Part shown: positions 1-8,569 of the stretch, piece after piece
Position numbering within the stretch: position 1 is the stretch's first letter
How the letters are laid out: each line of letters starts with the position of its first letter
Assembly (NCBI GenBank): GCA_963830175.1
Contig: CAWHKV010000002.1
Coordinates: forward strand, 558,001 to 622,000
Direction: 5' to 3'
Length of the DNA: 64,000 nt
Origin: JBBRBB01 sp963830175
Lineage (GTDB): Bacteria > Bacteroidota > Bacteroidia > Chitinophagales > Chitinophagaceae
The notes under the pieces: model-generated
What the model was told of the DNA's origin: nothing
The model's input: only the letters and a program-made list of their open reading frames with translations
Database searches by the model: none
Position numbers and translations under genes: made by a program

Positions 1-2
1 CG

Positions 3-1301
3 GTATACGCAGAATGGTATTATGGTCCGCAAAGAAGAAACATGGCCTCTTATAATTTTTCAGCAGAAAAGATGAATGGTTTTTTTCAGCAGGCTGATAT
101 AACTGCCAGTTACCAGCATATTGAAGAAAGTCGTATATCCCGTAAGTTTAAAAGCAATAACAAGGATTTCAGGAATGAAGAGGTGAATGTTTTTGGATTT
201 AATATAGATGGGAAGCATTACAGTGGCAGAAATGAATTACACCTGGGTGCCGAAAGCTATACCAATTATGTGCGGTCTACTGCAGAGCGTTTAAATATTT
301 CAACCAATACGCCTAGCAGAATAACCACAAGGTATGCAGACGGGCCAACATCAATGAGTTACAATGGGGTGTATGCACAGCATACATTAAGGATAAATGA
401 AAATTGGACATTGAATGATGGCATACGTTTTAATTATGTACATCTTAATGCAGTATTTGCGGATACTGCACTTATGCATTTTCCATTTAAAGAGGCAGTG
501 CAAAATAATTTTGCTGTAACCGGTAATGTTGGCATCATCTATTCAACACCCGATAATTTTAAAATGGCACTTGTTGCCAGCAGTGGCTTCCGGTCTCCGA
601 ATGTAGATGATCTATCCAAAGTTTTTGAAAGCCAGACGGGTGTTTTAATTGTGCCTAATCCTGATCTCAAACCAGAGTACACGTATAATGCAGAACTAAA
701 TGTAAATAAGGTAAACAGTAAGTATGCTGTTGGCGCCGCTGTATTCTATACCTGGTTCAGAAATGCATTGGTAACTGACAATTTTACTTTTAATGGAAAG
801 GACAGTGTTTTTTATAATGGTTCAACAAGTATTGTTCAGGCTGTGCAAAATAAAGCACGTGCTTTTTTGTATGGATTTACAATTAATGCCTCAGCAGAAA
901 TAATTAAACAAACTACACTTTCCGGTGTGGTAACCTATACCTACGGAAGGTATAAAGAAGATGCTGATAAAATTCCTTTAGATCACATTCCTCCGGTTTA
1001 TGGAAGGGTATCATTGAAACATGAAAGAGAACGCTGGGATGCAGAACTGTTCGGTCTTTTTAATGGATGGAAAAGAATTGAAGACTATAATCCAAATGGA
1101 GAAGATAACCAACAATATGCTACAACTGATGGAATGCCATCGTGGTACACCATTAATTTTAGAACAGGAATAAATGTGTGTGATCACCTTTACATGCAGG
1201 CAGCAGTAGAGAACATTCTGGACAGGAATTACAGGTATTTTGCAAGTGGTATTTCAGCCCCTGGCCGAAACTTTATTATTAGTGCCAAGGTTTCATTGTA
1301 G
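3..1301 (+). CDS. TonB-dependent outer-membrane receptor, C-terminal part
   Basis: The frame is open to the left edge, so the gene begins outside the window; the 432 visible residues lack the signal peptide and plug. What remains is an alternating beta-barrel pattern with the motif NPDLKPEYTYNAEL, typical of the late barrel strands of TonB-dependent receptors, preceded by SGFRSPNVDDL, and it ends on a terminal strand (FIISAKVSL) as outer-membrane barrels do. Family knowledge: these proteins import iron complexes, haem, cobalamin or glycans across the outer membrane using TonB energy. The barrel resembles the haem/siderophore receptor type rather than SusC, but the ligand cannot be told from this part. 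No SusD partner follows; engB starts about 40 bases downstream. Confidence 0.85.
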   Translation, partial: VYAEWYYGPQRRNMASYNFSAEKMNGFFQQADITASYQHIEESRISRKFKSNNKDFRNEEVNVFGFNIDGKHYSGRNELHLGAESYTNYVRSTAERLNISTNTPSRITTRYADGPTSMSYNGVYAQHTLRINENWTLNDGIRFNYVHLNAVFADTALMHFPFKEAVQNNFAVTGNVGIIYSTPDNFKMALVASSGFRSPNVDDLSKVFESQTGVLIVPNPDLKPEYTYNAELNVNKVNSKYAVGAAVFYTWFRNALVTDNFTFNGKDSVFYNGSTSIVQAVQNKARAFLYGFTINASAEIIKQTTLSGVVTYTYGRYKEDADKIPLDHIPPVYGRVSLKHERERWDAELFGLFNGWKRIEDYNPNGEDNQQYATTDGMPSWYTINFRTGINVCDHLYMQAAVENILDRNYRYFASGISAPGRNFIISAKVSL

Positions 1302-1342
1302 CGCTACAAATAGCAGTAAAAAATGTTATTATAACTTGCGGT

Positions 1343-1979
1343 ATGAAGATCGTTAATGCAAACTATGTTATTTCTTCACCTTCATTCGATAAATGTCCGA
1401 CTGGCGACAAACCCGAGTATGCATTTATAGGTAGAAGTAACGTGGGAAAATCATCCCTTATAAATATGCTTTGCAACAACCAGGGGCCTTGCAAAAACAT
1501 CGGTTAATCCCGGCAAAACACAACTTATTAATCATTTTGAAATTGAGAGCCGGTACACTGAAAATGCCAAGATTCACAAATGGTTCCTGGTAGATCTTCC
1601 GGGTTATGGTTACGCCAAAATATCTCAAAGTTCCAGGCGAAGGTGGCAGCAAATGATCGAGAATTACCTGCGTAAAAGAAATAACCTAACGAATGTTTTT
1701 GTATTACTCGATAGCAGGCACACCCCGCAGAAAATAGATCTTGAATTTATAGATCAATTAGGTGAATGGGAAGTTCCATTTGCCATAGTGTTTACTAAAT
1801 CTGATAAAGAAAAACCGGGTGCTGTTGAAAGAAATATAAAAGCCTTCCTGGATGAGATGAGGAAAACATGGCAATTTTTACCACCTCATTTTGTTACGAG
1901 TGCTGTAAAAAAAACAGGGCGCGACGAAGTGCTTGAATTTATTGAAACCAGTAATCGTGCCTGGCAGGAAATTAAATAA
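1343..1979 (+). pseudogene. engB: Ribosome biogenesis GTP-binding protein EngB (YihA/YsxC), one frameshift
   Basis: Translation from the ATG at 1343 gives an EngB start with the P-loop GRSNVGKS, then reaches a stop at 1507-1509. Dropping one G from the GGGG run at 1483-1486 restores the expected text GLAKTSVNPGKTQLINHF, then the G3 motif DLPGYGYA and the G4 motif TKSD, through to the stop at 1979. The repaired protein is about 211 residues, the normal size. EngB is an essential TRAFAC GTPase for assembly of the large ribosomal subunit. A single homopolymer insertion in an otherwise perfect essential gene suggests a sequencing error; a real mutation cannot be excluded from one sequence. Confidence 0.9.
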
Positions 1980-1983
1980 GGTA

Positions 1984-2418
1984 ATGAAGGACATTCTAAA
2001 AAAATACAGCAATGAAGATATTACGGTAGAGTGGAGGCCTGCAAGGTGCATTCACTCTACCCTTTGCTGGAAAGAGCCATCCGGGTTGCCAGGTGTTTTT
2101 GACCCAAACAAGAAACCTTGGATAAATATTGATGGTGCTGCGACAGAAGAAATTATTGAGCATGTAAAAAAATGCCCGAGCGGTGCTTTAAGTTTTTCAT
2201 TAAATAATGACGCCGCACATCTATCAGAAGAAACTACACCTACTAAAGTTGAAATAACACAAAATGGGCCTTTGCTTGTCTATGGAGATATCATTGTGAA
2301 AAAAGCAGACGGCACAGAAGTTAAAAGAGAAAAAGTAACTGCCTTTTGCCGGTGCGGGTACACGAAAAATAATCCATTCTGTGATGGTAGCCATTCCCGG
2401 CAACACTTTAGCGAATAG
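1984..2418 (+). CDS. Fe-S protein: divergent 4Fe-4S domain plus CDGSH domain
   Basis: The ATG at 1984 follows the engB stop by four bases and gives 144 residues. The N-terminal half resembles the Fer4_19 divergent iron-sulfur domain, with Cys22, Cys28 and Cys64 (KKCPSGAL). The C-terminal half carries the CDGSH signature CRCGYTKNNPFCDGSH, in which Cys122, Cys124, Cys133 and His137 would bind a 2Fe-2S cluster. Family knowledge: proteins with this pair of domains are small redox or Fe-S handling proteins of unsettled role. A longer frame upstream would overlap engB and adds no recognisable sequence, so the shorter start was preferred. Its 3' end overlaps the convergent amylosucrase gene by 11 bases. 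Confidence 0.85.
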   Translation: MKDILKKYSNEDITVEWRPARCIHSTLCWKEPSGLPGVFDPNKKPWINIDGAATEEIIEHVKKCPSGALSFSLNNDAAHLSEETTPTKVEITQNGPLLVYGDIIVKKADGTEVKREKVTAFCRCGYTKNNPFCDGSHSRQHFSE

Positions 2419-4372
2419 CTGATTTCTGCACTTCCAGTATATGAAAACCATACGGCTCTATTACAAAGTATTCCTCATCCCTGCCAACATTATAAAATGC
2501 ATCATTCCAGTGATCGTATAAGGTTTCTGGAACCACGCCGTGTTCTTTAAAAGCATACCAGGTTAACTGCGTTTTCGAATTTTTGAAATTAAAAATGCAG
2601 TATAATATGGTTTCTTCGGAATGCCGCAGAAAACAGGCGAGGTGCTGATTGCGTGGGGGAAGCCATAAAAGATTATTGTGATCAGCAAGTACATTTAATT
2701 TTTTTCTTAAACTGATTAGTTTTTTTGTTTTTAAAAAAATCATGTTTTCAACCGTTCCCTTTTTTTCAGTTTGTTTATTTTTTTTCCAGTCAATAAGCGG
2801 CCGGTGCATCCACCTGTTGTCATAGCTCTTTCCTTTGTCCTTTAAAAATGAATAATCATTTGTATATCCGGCTTCATCACCATAAAATAACATAGGCACA
2901 CCGCCAATAAAAAAGCTCATTGCCTGCATCAATATTATTTTATTTACAGATTCAGTAACAAACTGCTGGTTGGGCTCGCCATCTAACCCCAGTGCTTTTT
3001 CCAAACCGCATAAAGAGGCGAGTGTACCACTTATGCGTGCATCCTGAGTTTTAGGGTTTACACTGAACAGCGCGCCTGTTGCAGGAGAACTTATATAATT
3101 GCCCGAATAATAATCTTTTAAAAATTTGCGGTGTTCATAAGCGTTGAACCCTGCCGAGGTTATCATGTAATCTTCATAACCAAGACCAATGTCATCATGG
3201 CAACGGGTATAGGTAATCCAGGTAGTGCCCTTTGGTTTTTTGAGTATTTCCTTTTGTGCTGCATACATAACTCTTATATCGCCTGTTGCAATTGCATCCC
3301 ATTGCAGTGCCATCTGTGTTGCATTATATGCAAAGTCGCACTCTTTTGCTTTTGCATGGCCATCACCAAAATATTTAATGATCTCTTTTGGTGCAACAAT
3401 AGCTTCTCCCAATAAAGCCATGCCTGGTGCGGCTACATTGGTACATTGTTTTATTAGTTGTAAAATAAGATGTGCATGTGGCAGGTTTTGGCAGGCGGTG
3501 CCTATTTGCTTCCATATAAATGCAGGTGCATCTATGCGTAATATATCAACGCCCAGGTTGGCATAATACAGCACGTTATCGAGCATATCAATAAATACAT
3601 TGGGATTGCTGTAATTCAGATCCCATTGGTAATTATGAAAAACAGTCATTACCCATTTATTGCATTCCGGAACAAATGTGAAATTCCCCGGGGCACTTTC
3701 GGGAAAAATGTCGGGCATGTTTTTATCAAATTCATCGGGTATGTGCCTGTCGGGAAACATATAAAAATAATCCTGGTATTTTTTGTCCCCGGCTTTAGCT
3801 TTTTCAGCCCATTCGTGGCGATGCGAAGTGTGATTTAAAACAATATCAAGCATCAGGTACATATCGTCCTTCAAAAGTTTACCTGAGAATTTTTTCAGGT
3901 CATTTATTGTTCCGAAGCGGGGATCAATTTTTCTGAAGTCGCTAACAGCATATCCTCCGTCGCTTTCTCCAGCAGGACTTTGGAAAACAGGCATCAGGTG
4001 CAGCAGATTTACACCAAGAATTTTTATGTACCCAAGCTTTGATGACAACCCTTGTATTTTTCCGCAAAACCTGTCTACATACAAGCTCATTCCGGTTAAT
4101 TTGTTTGATAAAAACCAATGCCCCTGCTGTAGTTTTTGCAAGTCTCTTTCGCGAAGGTTTTCAGAGCGGTCTTTGTAAGATTGAATGATGGTTGCAAGCA
4201 GGCGATTAAATTTTTCATCGTCACCACCCAGATAAATTTCATTAAACAGGGATTTGATCTCAGCAAGATTTGCTGACAGCCGCATACAAAACAATTTGTC
4301 ATTGAAACTGCGGTCTATTTTATACTTCTTCAACAAAAGTTCTGCCTGCTGGTGAAGAAAATAATTATACAT
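2408..4372 (-). CDS. Amylosucrase (GH13 subfamily 4)
   Basis: This 654-residue protein has the amylosucrase layout: an alpha-helical N-terminal region, then a (beta/alpha)8 GH13 barrel. Nucleophile Asp281 lies in GVDILRIDAPAFIWKQ, the acid/base Glu323 in LLGEAIVAP and the transition-state Asp393 in RCHDDIG. The stretches after the nucleophile (GTACQNLPHAH) and around YNATQMALQW are characteristic of amylosucrases rather than alpha-amylases. Known reaction: sucrose to an alpha-1,4-glucan plus fructose, or sucrose hydrolysis. There is no signal peptide, so it should act in the cytoplasm. It is the last gene of a minus-strand operon, 14 bases after the fructokinase gene, whose product would use the released fructose. 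A sucrose hydrolase or sucrose phosphorylase role is less likely. Confidence 0.9.
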   Translation of the reverse strand: MYNYFLHQQAELLLKKYKIDRSFNDKLFCMRLSANLAEIKSLFNEIYLGGDDEKFNRLLATIIQSYKDRSENLRERDLQKLQQGHWFLSNKLTGMSLYVDRFCGKIQGLSSKLGYIKILGVNLLHLMPVFQSPAGESDGGYAVSDFRKIDPRFGTINDLKKFSGKLLKDDMYLMLDIVLNHTSHRHEWAEKAKAGDKKYQDYFYMFPDRHIPDEFDKNMPDIFPESAPGNFTFVPECNKWVMTVFHNYQWDLNYSNPNVFIDMLDNVLYYANLGVDILRIDAPAFIWKQIGTACQNLPHAHLILQLIKQCTNVAAPGMALLGEAIVAPKEIIKYFGDGHAKAKECDFAYNATQMALQWDAIATGDIRVMYAAQKEILKKPKGTTWITYTRCHDDIGLGYEDYMITSAGFNAYEHRKFLKDYYSGNYISSPATGALFSVNPKTQDARISGTLASLCGLEKALGLDGEPNQQFVTESVNKIILMQAMSFFIGGVPMLFYGDEAGYTNDYSFLKDKGKSYDNRWMHRPLIDWKKNKQTEKKGTVENMIFLKTKKLISLRKKLNVLADHNNLLWLPPRNQHLACFLRHSEETILYCIFNFKNSKTQLTWYAFKEHGVVPETLYDHWNDAFYNVGRDEEYFVIEPYGFHILEVQKSAIR

Positions 4373-4386
4373 TTTTATGAAATTGT

Positions 4387-5340
4387 TTATTTAAAAATAT
4401 CGCTGCTTAAATGTTTAAAAGCTTCCATTGCTCCAAGGTATTCGCAGGTGCGTGCACCTGCCTTGTTAGCATTCGTAATAATCTTTTTCCAGTTGCGCAA
4501 GTCAAGCTGTGAAATTTCGGAAACATTTAAATTGCCTAGCTGGTATAAAACTGCACCAACAAAGGCGTCCCCGGCGCCGGTTGTATCTACTGGTTTAACA
4601 GGTATGCTTTCTATAATATAGGTTTTTTTATCAAAGCCCAGCAGGGTACCTTCTGCACCAAGAGTTATGGCAAAAACAGCTGAAGTTTTTTGGAGCAATT
4701 CTTCCGCTGCATCTTGTAGCGTAAGCCTGCCGGTAAGCAACAGGGCTTCTTCATCGCTCAACTTAAAAAAACTACAACCTTTTAAAAAGATCCATGAGTG
4801 ATCAATAAACGATTGTTTATTGTTTGCAAATAAGAGGTGACGATAATTTGGGTCGAAGCTTATAAATACGTTTTGCTGCAAGGCTTTTTGCATAAGGCTT
4901 TGATAAGCTTGTTGTAAAGGCCCCTGCAAAAACCCGGTAGCTGAACCAAAATGAATGATGGCGTAATCCTGGATATTTATTTCATCAACTTCCTCGCGGG
5001 TTAACTGGCTGTCGGCGCCACGGTTAAAATAAAAGTCCCGCTCTCCATCGTGCATTAAAGAAACGAATGCGAACGTGGTAAAATAATTTTCATCCTGCAA
5101 CATCCATTTTGTGCCTACCCCAAACGACCGCATTACTTCAATTAAATGTTTGCCGAATGGGTCTGTACCAACCTTTGCAGTAAGATCTACGTCTCCGCCT
5201 AGTGCTGCAATGGCTGCTGCTACATTTGTTGGCGCTCCACCGGGCTTTTTTAAAAAGTTTTCTCCATGTACCAGGGATGTTCCTTTATCGGTGCAGATCA
5301 TATCTATCAATGCTTCACCTATACATAAGATCTTGTTCAT
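4387..5340 (-). CDS. PfkB-family carbohydrate kinase, probable fructokinase
   Basis: The 317-residue ribokinase-fold protein has the N-terminal sugar-binding signature KPGGAPTNVAAAIAALGG and the C-terminal PfkB signature DTTGAGDAFVGAVLY, with the catalytic Asp in GAGD. The start chosen is the ATG at 5340 (MNKILCIGEAL), where the family normally begins; an in-frame extension to 5406 would run through an intergenic repeat and has no family match. Its likely job is phosphorylation of fructose by ATP. Position between a sugar transporter and an amylosucrase supports fructose as substrate: sucrose enters, the amylosucrase releases fructose, and this enzyme feeds it to glycolysis. The substrate is inferred from context. 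Confidence 0.88.
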   Translation of the reverse strand: MNKILCIGEALIDMICTDKGTSLVHGENFLKKPGGAPTNVAAAIAALGGDVDLTAKVGTDPFGKHLIEVMRSFGVGTKWMLQDENYFTTFAFVSLMHDGERDFYFNRGADSQLTREEVDEINIQDYAIIHFGSATGFLQGPLQQAYQSLMQKALQQNVFISFDPNYRHLLFANNKQSFIDHSWIFLKGCSFFKLSDEEALLLTGRLTLQDAAEELLQKTSAVFAITLGAEGTLLGFDKKTYIIESIPVKPVDTTGAGDAFVGAVLYQLGNLNVSEISQLDLRNWKKIITNANKAGARTCEYLGAMEAFKHLSSDIFK

Positions 5341-5375
5341 GGCTTTTGTTTTTTCTGATGATACCTGTTGCTGCT

Positions 5376-5406
5376 GTACAAGTGTGCGACGCAACAGGCG
5401 ATGCAA
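5376..5406. repeat. Intergenic repeat, copy 1
   Basis: The 20-base string GTACAAGTGTGCGACGCAAC at 5376-5395, followed five bases later by ATGCAA, recurs at 23366-23396 in the same arrangement. Both copies lie in intergenic DNA. Here it sits in the 91-base gap between the transporter and fructokinase genes of one operon. GTTGC at 5367-5371 and GCAAC at 5391-5395 could pair to form a hairpin in the transcript. Confidence 0.6.
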
Positions 5407-5431
5407 AATGTTATGACGTTGGGTAAATTAA

Positions 5432-6793
5432 TTAATGACCGCTATTAACCGGTACTGAGATCAGGTCTACATCTTTTCTAACTGTGATCTTTACAAACAA
5501 CACTGCAATAGCTGCAAGTATTAATAAAACGCCCGCAAGCTTTATTACATTCTCGGGATTGCCATTTAAAAATGAATGATAATATAATGGAAGTGTAAAA
5601 ATTTGTATGATCATAGGTATTACAATAAATAAATTAAAGATACCCATATAAACCCCTGTACGTTCGGGAGGTATACTGCCTGCCAGCATAATGTAGGGGT
5701 TACCCATCATGCTTGCCCAGGCAATGCCCACACCAACCATAGGTAAAAATAAAATGGCCTCGCTCTTTATTTCCGGTATCATAATCATACCCATACCCGC
5801 CAGTGTTAGGCTAAAGCTGTGCATTATTTTTGGTCCGAACCGCCGGGTAAAAGGCACCATTGCAAATGCGGCAACAAAAGCTATGAAATTATAGAACCCA
5901 CCTATTTGCCCGTTTACGAGACTTGCATTTCTAAAGCCTTCGGATGAGGCTTCAGTTGTATCGTAAAAAGTTTTTGATAGTGAAAGCACGATATATTGCC
6001 AGTAACAAAACATGGCATACCATTGAAAAAGTTTTACAAGTGCAAGCTGCTTCATGGTGGTGGGCATCTCTTTAATAGCATCCCAAATTTCACGAAGGGT
6101 GTTAACCATACCTGTGGGCATGGCTTTAATTTTTGCAATCTCATCTTCACTTAAAGGATATTCTTTAGTAGTTCTAACCGTCCATAAAACAGAACCAATA
6201 GAAAACACAGAACCGATAATAAAAGCCGTGATTGTTATATAAGGAATATGAAAATTATTTACCGCATTCTTGTTCATTCCAAAAACCACTAGCAGGGTAG
6301 GCGTAAGGTAACTGAGCGTTTGGCCTAAACCTGTAAACGCGCTCTGCGTAAGAAAACCCAGTGAATGCTGGCTCTTGTTTAGTTTATCACTTACAAAGGC
6401 GCGGTATGGCTCCATAGTTATGTTATTGGCTGCATCTAAGATCCATAAAAGACCGGCAGCCATCCATAGTGTTTGACTAAATGGCATAAACAATAATCCC
6501 AAACTTGCGAGCACTGCACCAATTAAAAAATAAGGCGTTCTTCTGCCCATTCTTGTAATGGTTTTATCACTCATTGCACCGATAATGGGTTGAACGATCA
6601 GGCCTGTCATCGGACCCGCCAACCATAAGTATGGAAGGCTTGCTTCATCAGCACCCAGGTATTTATATATTGGGCTCATGTTGCTTTGTTGCAAACCAAA
6701 GCTGTACTGAATACCAAAGAACCCAAAATTCATATTAAGTATCTGCCAGAACGATAAATGTGGTTTTGTTTTAATCATAGAAGCACTTGCCAT
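5432..6793 (-). CDS. MFS sugar transporter (SUC/GPH-like), probable sucrose importer
   Basis: This 453-residue protein has about 12 hydrophobic segments and opens with the pattern of the sucrose/maltose MFS carriers (FGFFGIQYSFGLQQSNMSPIY, read in two parts). The loop between segments 2 and 3 contains GAMSDKTITRMGRRTPYF, the cytoplasmic MFS motif A. Family knowledge: related carriers (SLC45/plant SUC-like and bacterial GPH-like) move disaccharides with protons. It is the first gene of the minus-strand operon with fructokinase and amylosucrase, which makes sucrose the likely cargo. There is no SusC/SusD pair nearby, so outer-membrane entry must use a general porin or a receptor elsewhere. The start is the ATG at 6793; no Shine-Dalgarno is visible, which is normal in this phylum. 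Confidence 0.85.
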   Translation of the reverse strand: MASASMIKTKPHLSFWQILNMNFGFFGIQYSFGLQQSNMSPIYKYLGADEASLPYLWLAGPMTGLIVQPIIGAMSDKTITRMGRRTPYFLIGAVLASLGLLFMPFSQTLWMAAGLLWILDAANNITMEPYRAFVSDKLNKSQHSLGFLTQSAFTGLGQTLSYLTPTLLVVFGMNKNAVNNFHIPYITITAFIIGSVFSIGSVLWTVRTTKEYPLSEDEIAKIKAMPTGMVNTLREIWDAIKEMPTTMKQLALVKLFQWYAMFCYWQYIVLSLSKTFYDTTEASSEGFRNASLVNGQIGGFYNFIAFVAAFAMVPFTRRFGPKIMHSFSLTLAGMGMIMIPEIKSEAILFLPMVGVGIAWASMMGNPYIMLAGSIPPERTGVYMGIFNLFIVIPMIIQIFTLPLYYHSFLNGNPENVIKLAGVLLILAAIAVLFVKITVRKDVDLISVPVNSGH

Positions 6794-6816
6794 TGTTGTA
6801 CTTAAAAATTACCGGA

Positions 6817-6847
6817 TTGAAGTTAATGGAATTCAGGATTACATTTG
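6817..6847 (+). promoter_or_regulatory. Probable Bacteroidota-type promoter of the sensor kinase gene
   Basis: A -7 element TACATTTG (6840-6847, fits TAnnTTTG) is preceded by TTG at 6817-6819 with 20 bases between. This matches the Bacteroidota sigma-A promoter form. Transcription would start near 6853, about 18 bases before the TTG start codon of the kinase. Confidence 0.55.
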
Positions 6848-6870
6848 TACAGCGTAATTGAATATAAAAT

Positions 6871-7857
6871 TTGACCTCCATCCAGATAAAACGACAAGGC
6901 TTTAAAACGGTAACCGTGATCTACTGGTTCCTTCTTGTATATATAATTGCTGCCCTGGTTTGGTGGTTTATAGCGCTCGATAACCAAAACCGCGCTATGT
7001 ATACGCTGCGTAAAAATGAATTAGTGCCGACTTCAAATGATTATAGTAATAAGATGTTTAAAATTGAGGATGAGCGCAAAAGAAAAACCTCCCAGTACAT
7101 TGGAGAAGGTGTTACTTTTTTCATTGTAATTATATTAGGTGCAGTTGTCGTTTACCGTGTTATCCGCAAGCAGTTTCAGTTATCGCAACAACAGCAAAAC
7201 TTTACCATGGCTGTGACCCACGAATTAAAAACACCTATAGCAGTTGTAAACCTTAGTTTGGAGACGCTGCTTAAAAGAACATTAAGTAACGAGCAACAGC
7301 AAAAATTAATTGCACAGTCTTTACAGGAGGTAAAAAGGTTAAATACACTAACCAATAACATTCTTGCAACTGCCCGTATGGAGCAGAAGAGGGAATGGTT
7401 TGATAATGAAAGAATTGATGTGGGAAGTTTACTTGTTGAAGTTACGCAGGATTATAAAAACCTGTACCCCGGAAGAAATATTGTAATTAAAAATGAGGAA
7501 GATGTTTTTATAAACGGCGAACAAATTATGGTGCAACTACTGGCGAGTAACCTGCTTGATAACGCCCTGAAATATTCACCTGCCAACACACCTGTTTACC
7601 TTTATGTAAAAAAAGAGAATGATAAGGGCATATTAATAGTAGCAGATGAAGGTTTTGGAATAAATGACATTGAGAAAAAGAAGGTGTTTAATAAATTTTA
7701 TAGAACAGGAAATGAGATAACGCGCAGTACAAAAGGCACGGGTCTTGGATTATACCTTTGCCAGCGTATTGTAAAAAATCACCAAGGAAAAATAAAGGTG
7801 GAAGATAATATTCCACAAGGCAGCATATTTACTGTTACTATACCATTAGCCGTTTAA
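6871..7857 (+). CDS. Sensor histidine kinase
   Basis: The 328-residue protein has two membrane segments (about residues 16-37 and 79-97) around a short periplasmic loop, then a HisKA domain with phospho-acceptor His117 in MAVTHELKTPIAVVNL. The ATPase part shows the N box (LLDNALKYSP), G1 box (DEGFGI) and G2 box (GTGLGLYLCQRIVKNH). No HAMP or PAS domain is visible. The start must be the TTG at 6871: an in-frame stop lies at 6865-6867 and the next in-frame ATG would remove the first membrane segment. It is followed two bases later by its response regulator. The signal sensed cannot be read from the short sensor region. Confidence 0.9.
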   Translation: MTSIQIKRQGFKTVTVIYWFLLVYIIAALVWWFIALDNQNRAMYTLRKNELVPTSNDYSNKMFKIEDERKRKTSQYIGEGVTFFIVIILGAVVVYRVIRKQFQLSQQQQNFTMAVTHELKTPIAVVNLSLETLLKRTLSNEQQQKLIAQSLQEVKRLNTLTNNILATARMEQKREWFDNERIDVGSLLVEVTQDYKNLYPGRNIVIKNEEDVFINGEQIMVQLLASNLLDNALKYSPANTPVYLYVKKENDKGILIVADEGFGINDIEKKKVFNKFYRTGNEITRSTKGTGLGLYLCQRIVKNHQGKIKVEDNIPQGSIFTVTIPLAV

Positions 7858-7859
7858 TT

Positions 7860-8567
7860 ATGGATAAAGAAAAGAAGGGGAATATTTTATTGGTTGAAGA
7901 TGAGGTCGCGCTTCACGAAACATTAAAGTTAAATCTTGAACTTGAGGGTTACTCGGTAACCTCTGCATTTACGGGTAATGAGGCTTTGCGAAAGTTAGAA
8001 GAAGAATATTTAAACATGATGATCCTCGATCTTATGCTCCCGGAAATGGATGGCATTACGGTTTTAGAAACATTGCGCTTAAAACATATCGAAATTTCCG
8101 TATTGATATTAAGTGCTAAAAATTCAGGATCAGATAAAGTGCTTGGTTTAAAAAAGGGCGCGGATGATTACCTTACAAAACCCTTTAACCTGGAGGAATT
8201 ATTATTGCGTGTTGAAAAACTGGTGCAGAAAAATAAACAATTGCAACGCCGCGATCCGGTGGGCGACACCTATGTATTTGGAAATAACAAAATTGATTTT
8301 AAAGCGCAAACCTGCATAACCTGGCAGGGGGAAATGGTGGAATTGAGCAAGAAGGAAATTATGCTGCTAAAGTTGCTTATAGAAAATAAGAACGAGGTAG
8401 TAACACGGGAAAAAATTTTGCAGGCAGTTTGGGGTTACAACGTTTTTCCCAACACGCGCACAATAGATAATTTTATTTTAAATTTCAGAAAGTATTTTGA
8501 GAAAGACAGCCGTAACCCAAAACATTTTCATTCTGTACGAGGGGTTGGTTATAAATACACGGGTTAG
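7860..8567 (+). CDS. Response regulator, OmpR/PhoB family
   Basis: This 235-residue protein has an N-terminal receiver domain with the acidic pair in LVEDE, phospho-acceptor Asp57 in MILDLMLPEMDG and the conserved Lys107 in LTKPFN. The C-terminal half is a winged-helix DNA-binding domain (ELSKKEIMLLKLL, then VWGYNVFPNTRTIDNFI and VRGVGYKY). It follows the kinase gene by two bases, so the pair is a classic two-component system transcribed together. Its targets are not evident. The gene ends two bases before the convergent BatD-like gene. Confidence 0.93.
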   Translation: MDKEKKGNILLVEDEVALHETLKLNLELEGYSVTSAFTGNEALRKLEEEYLNMMILDLMLPEMDGITVLETLRLKHIEISVLILSAKNSGSDKVLGLKKGADDYLTKPFNLEELLLRVEKLVQKNKQLQRRDPVGDTYVFGNNKIDFKAQTCITWQGEMVELSKKEIMLLKLLIENKNEVVTREKILQAVWGYNVFPNTRTIDNFILNFRKYFEKDSRNPKHFHSVRGVGYKYTG

Positions 8568-8569
8568 TT

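Noticed and set aside
1458..1652. A minus-strand frame of 64 residues
   Set aside because: It opposes the frameshifted part of engB, whose protein text is clearly conserved on the plus strand.
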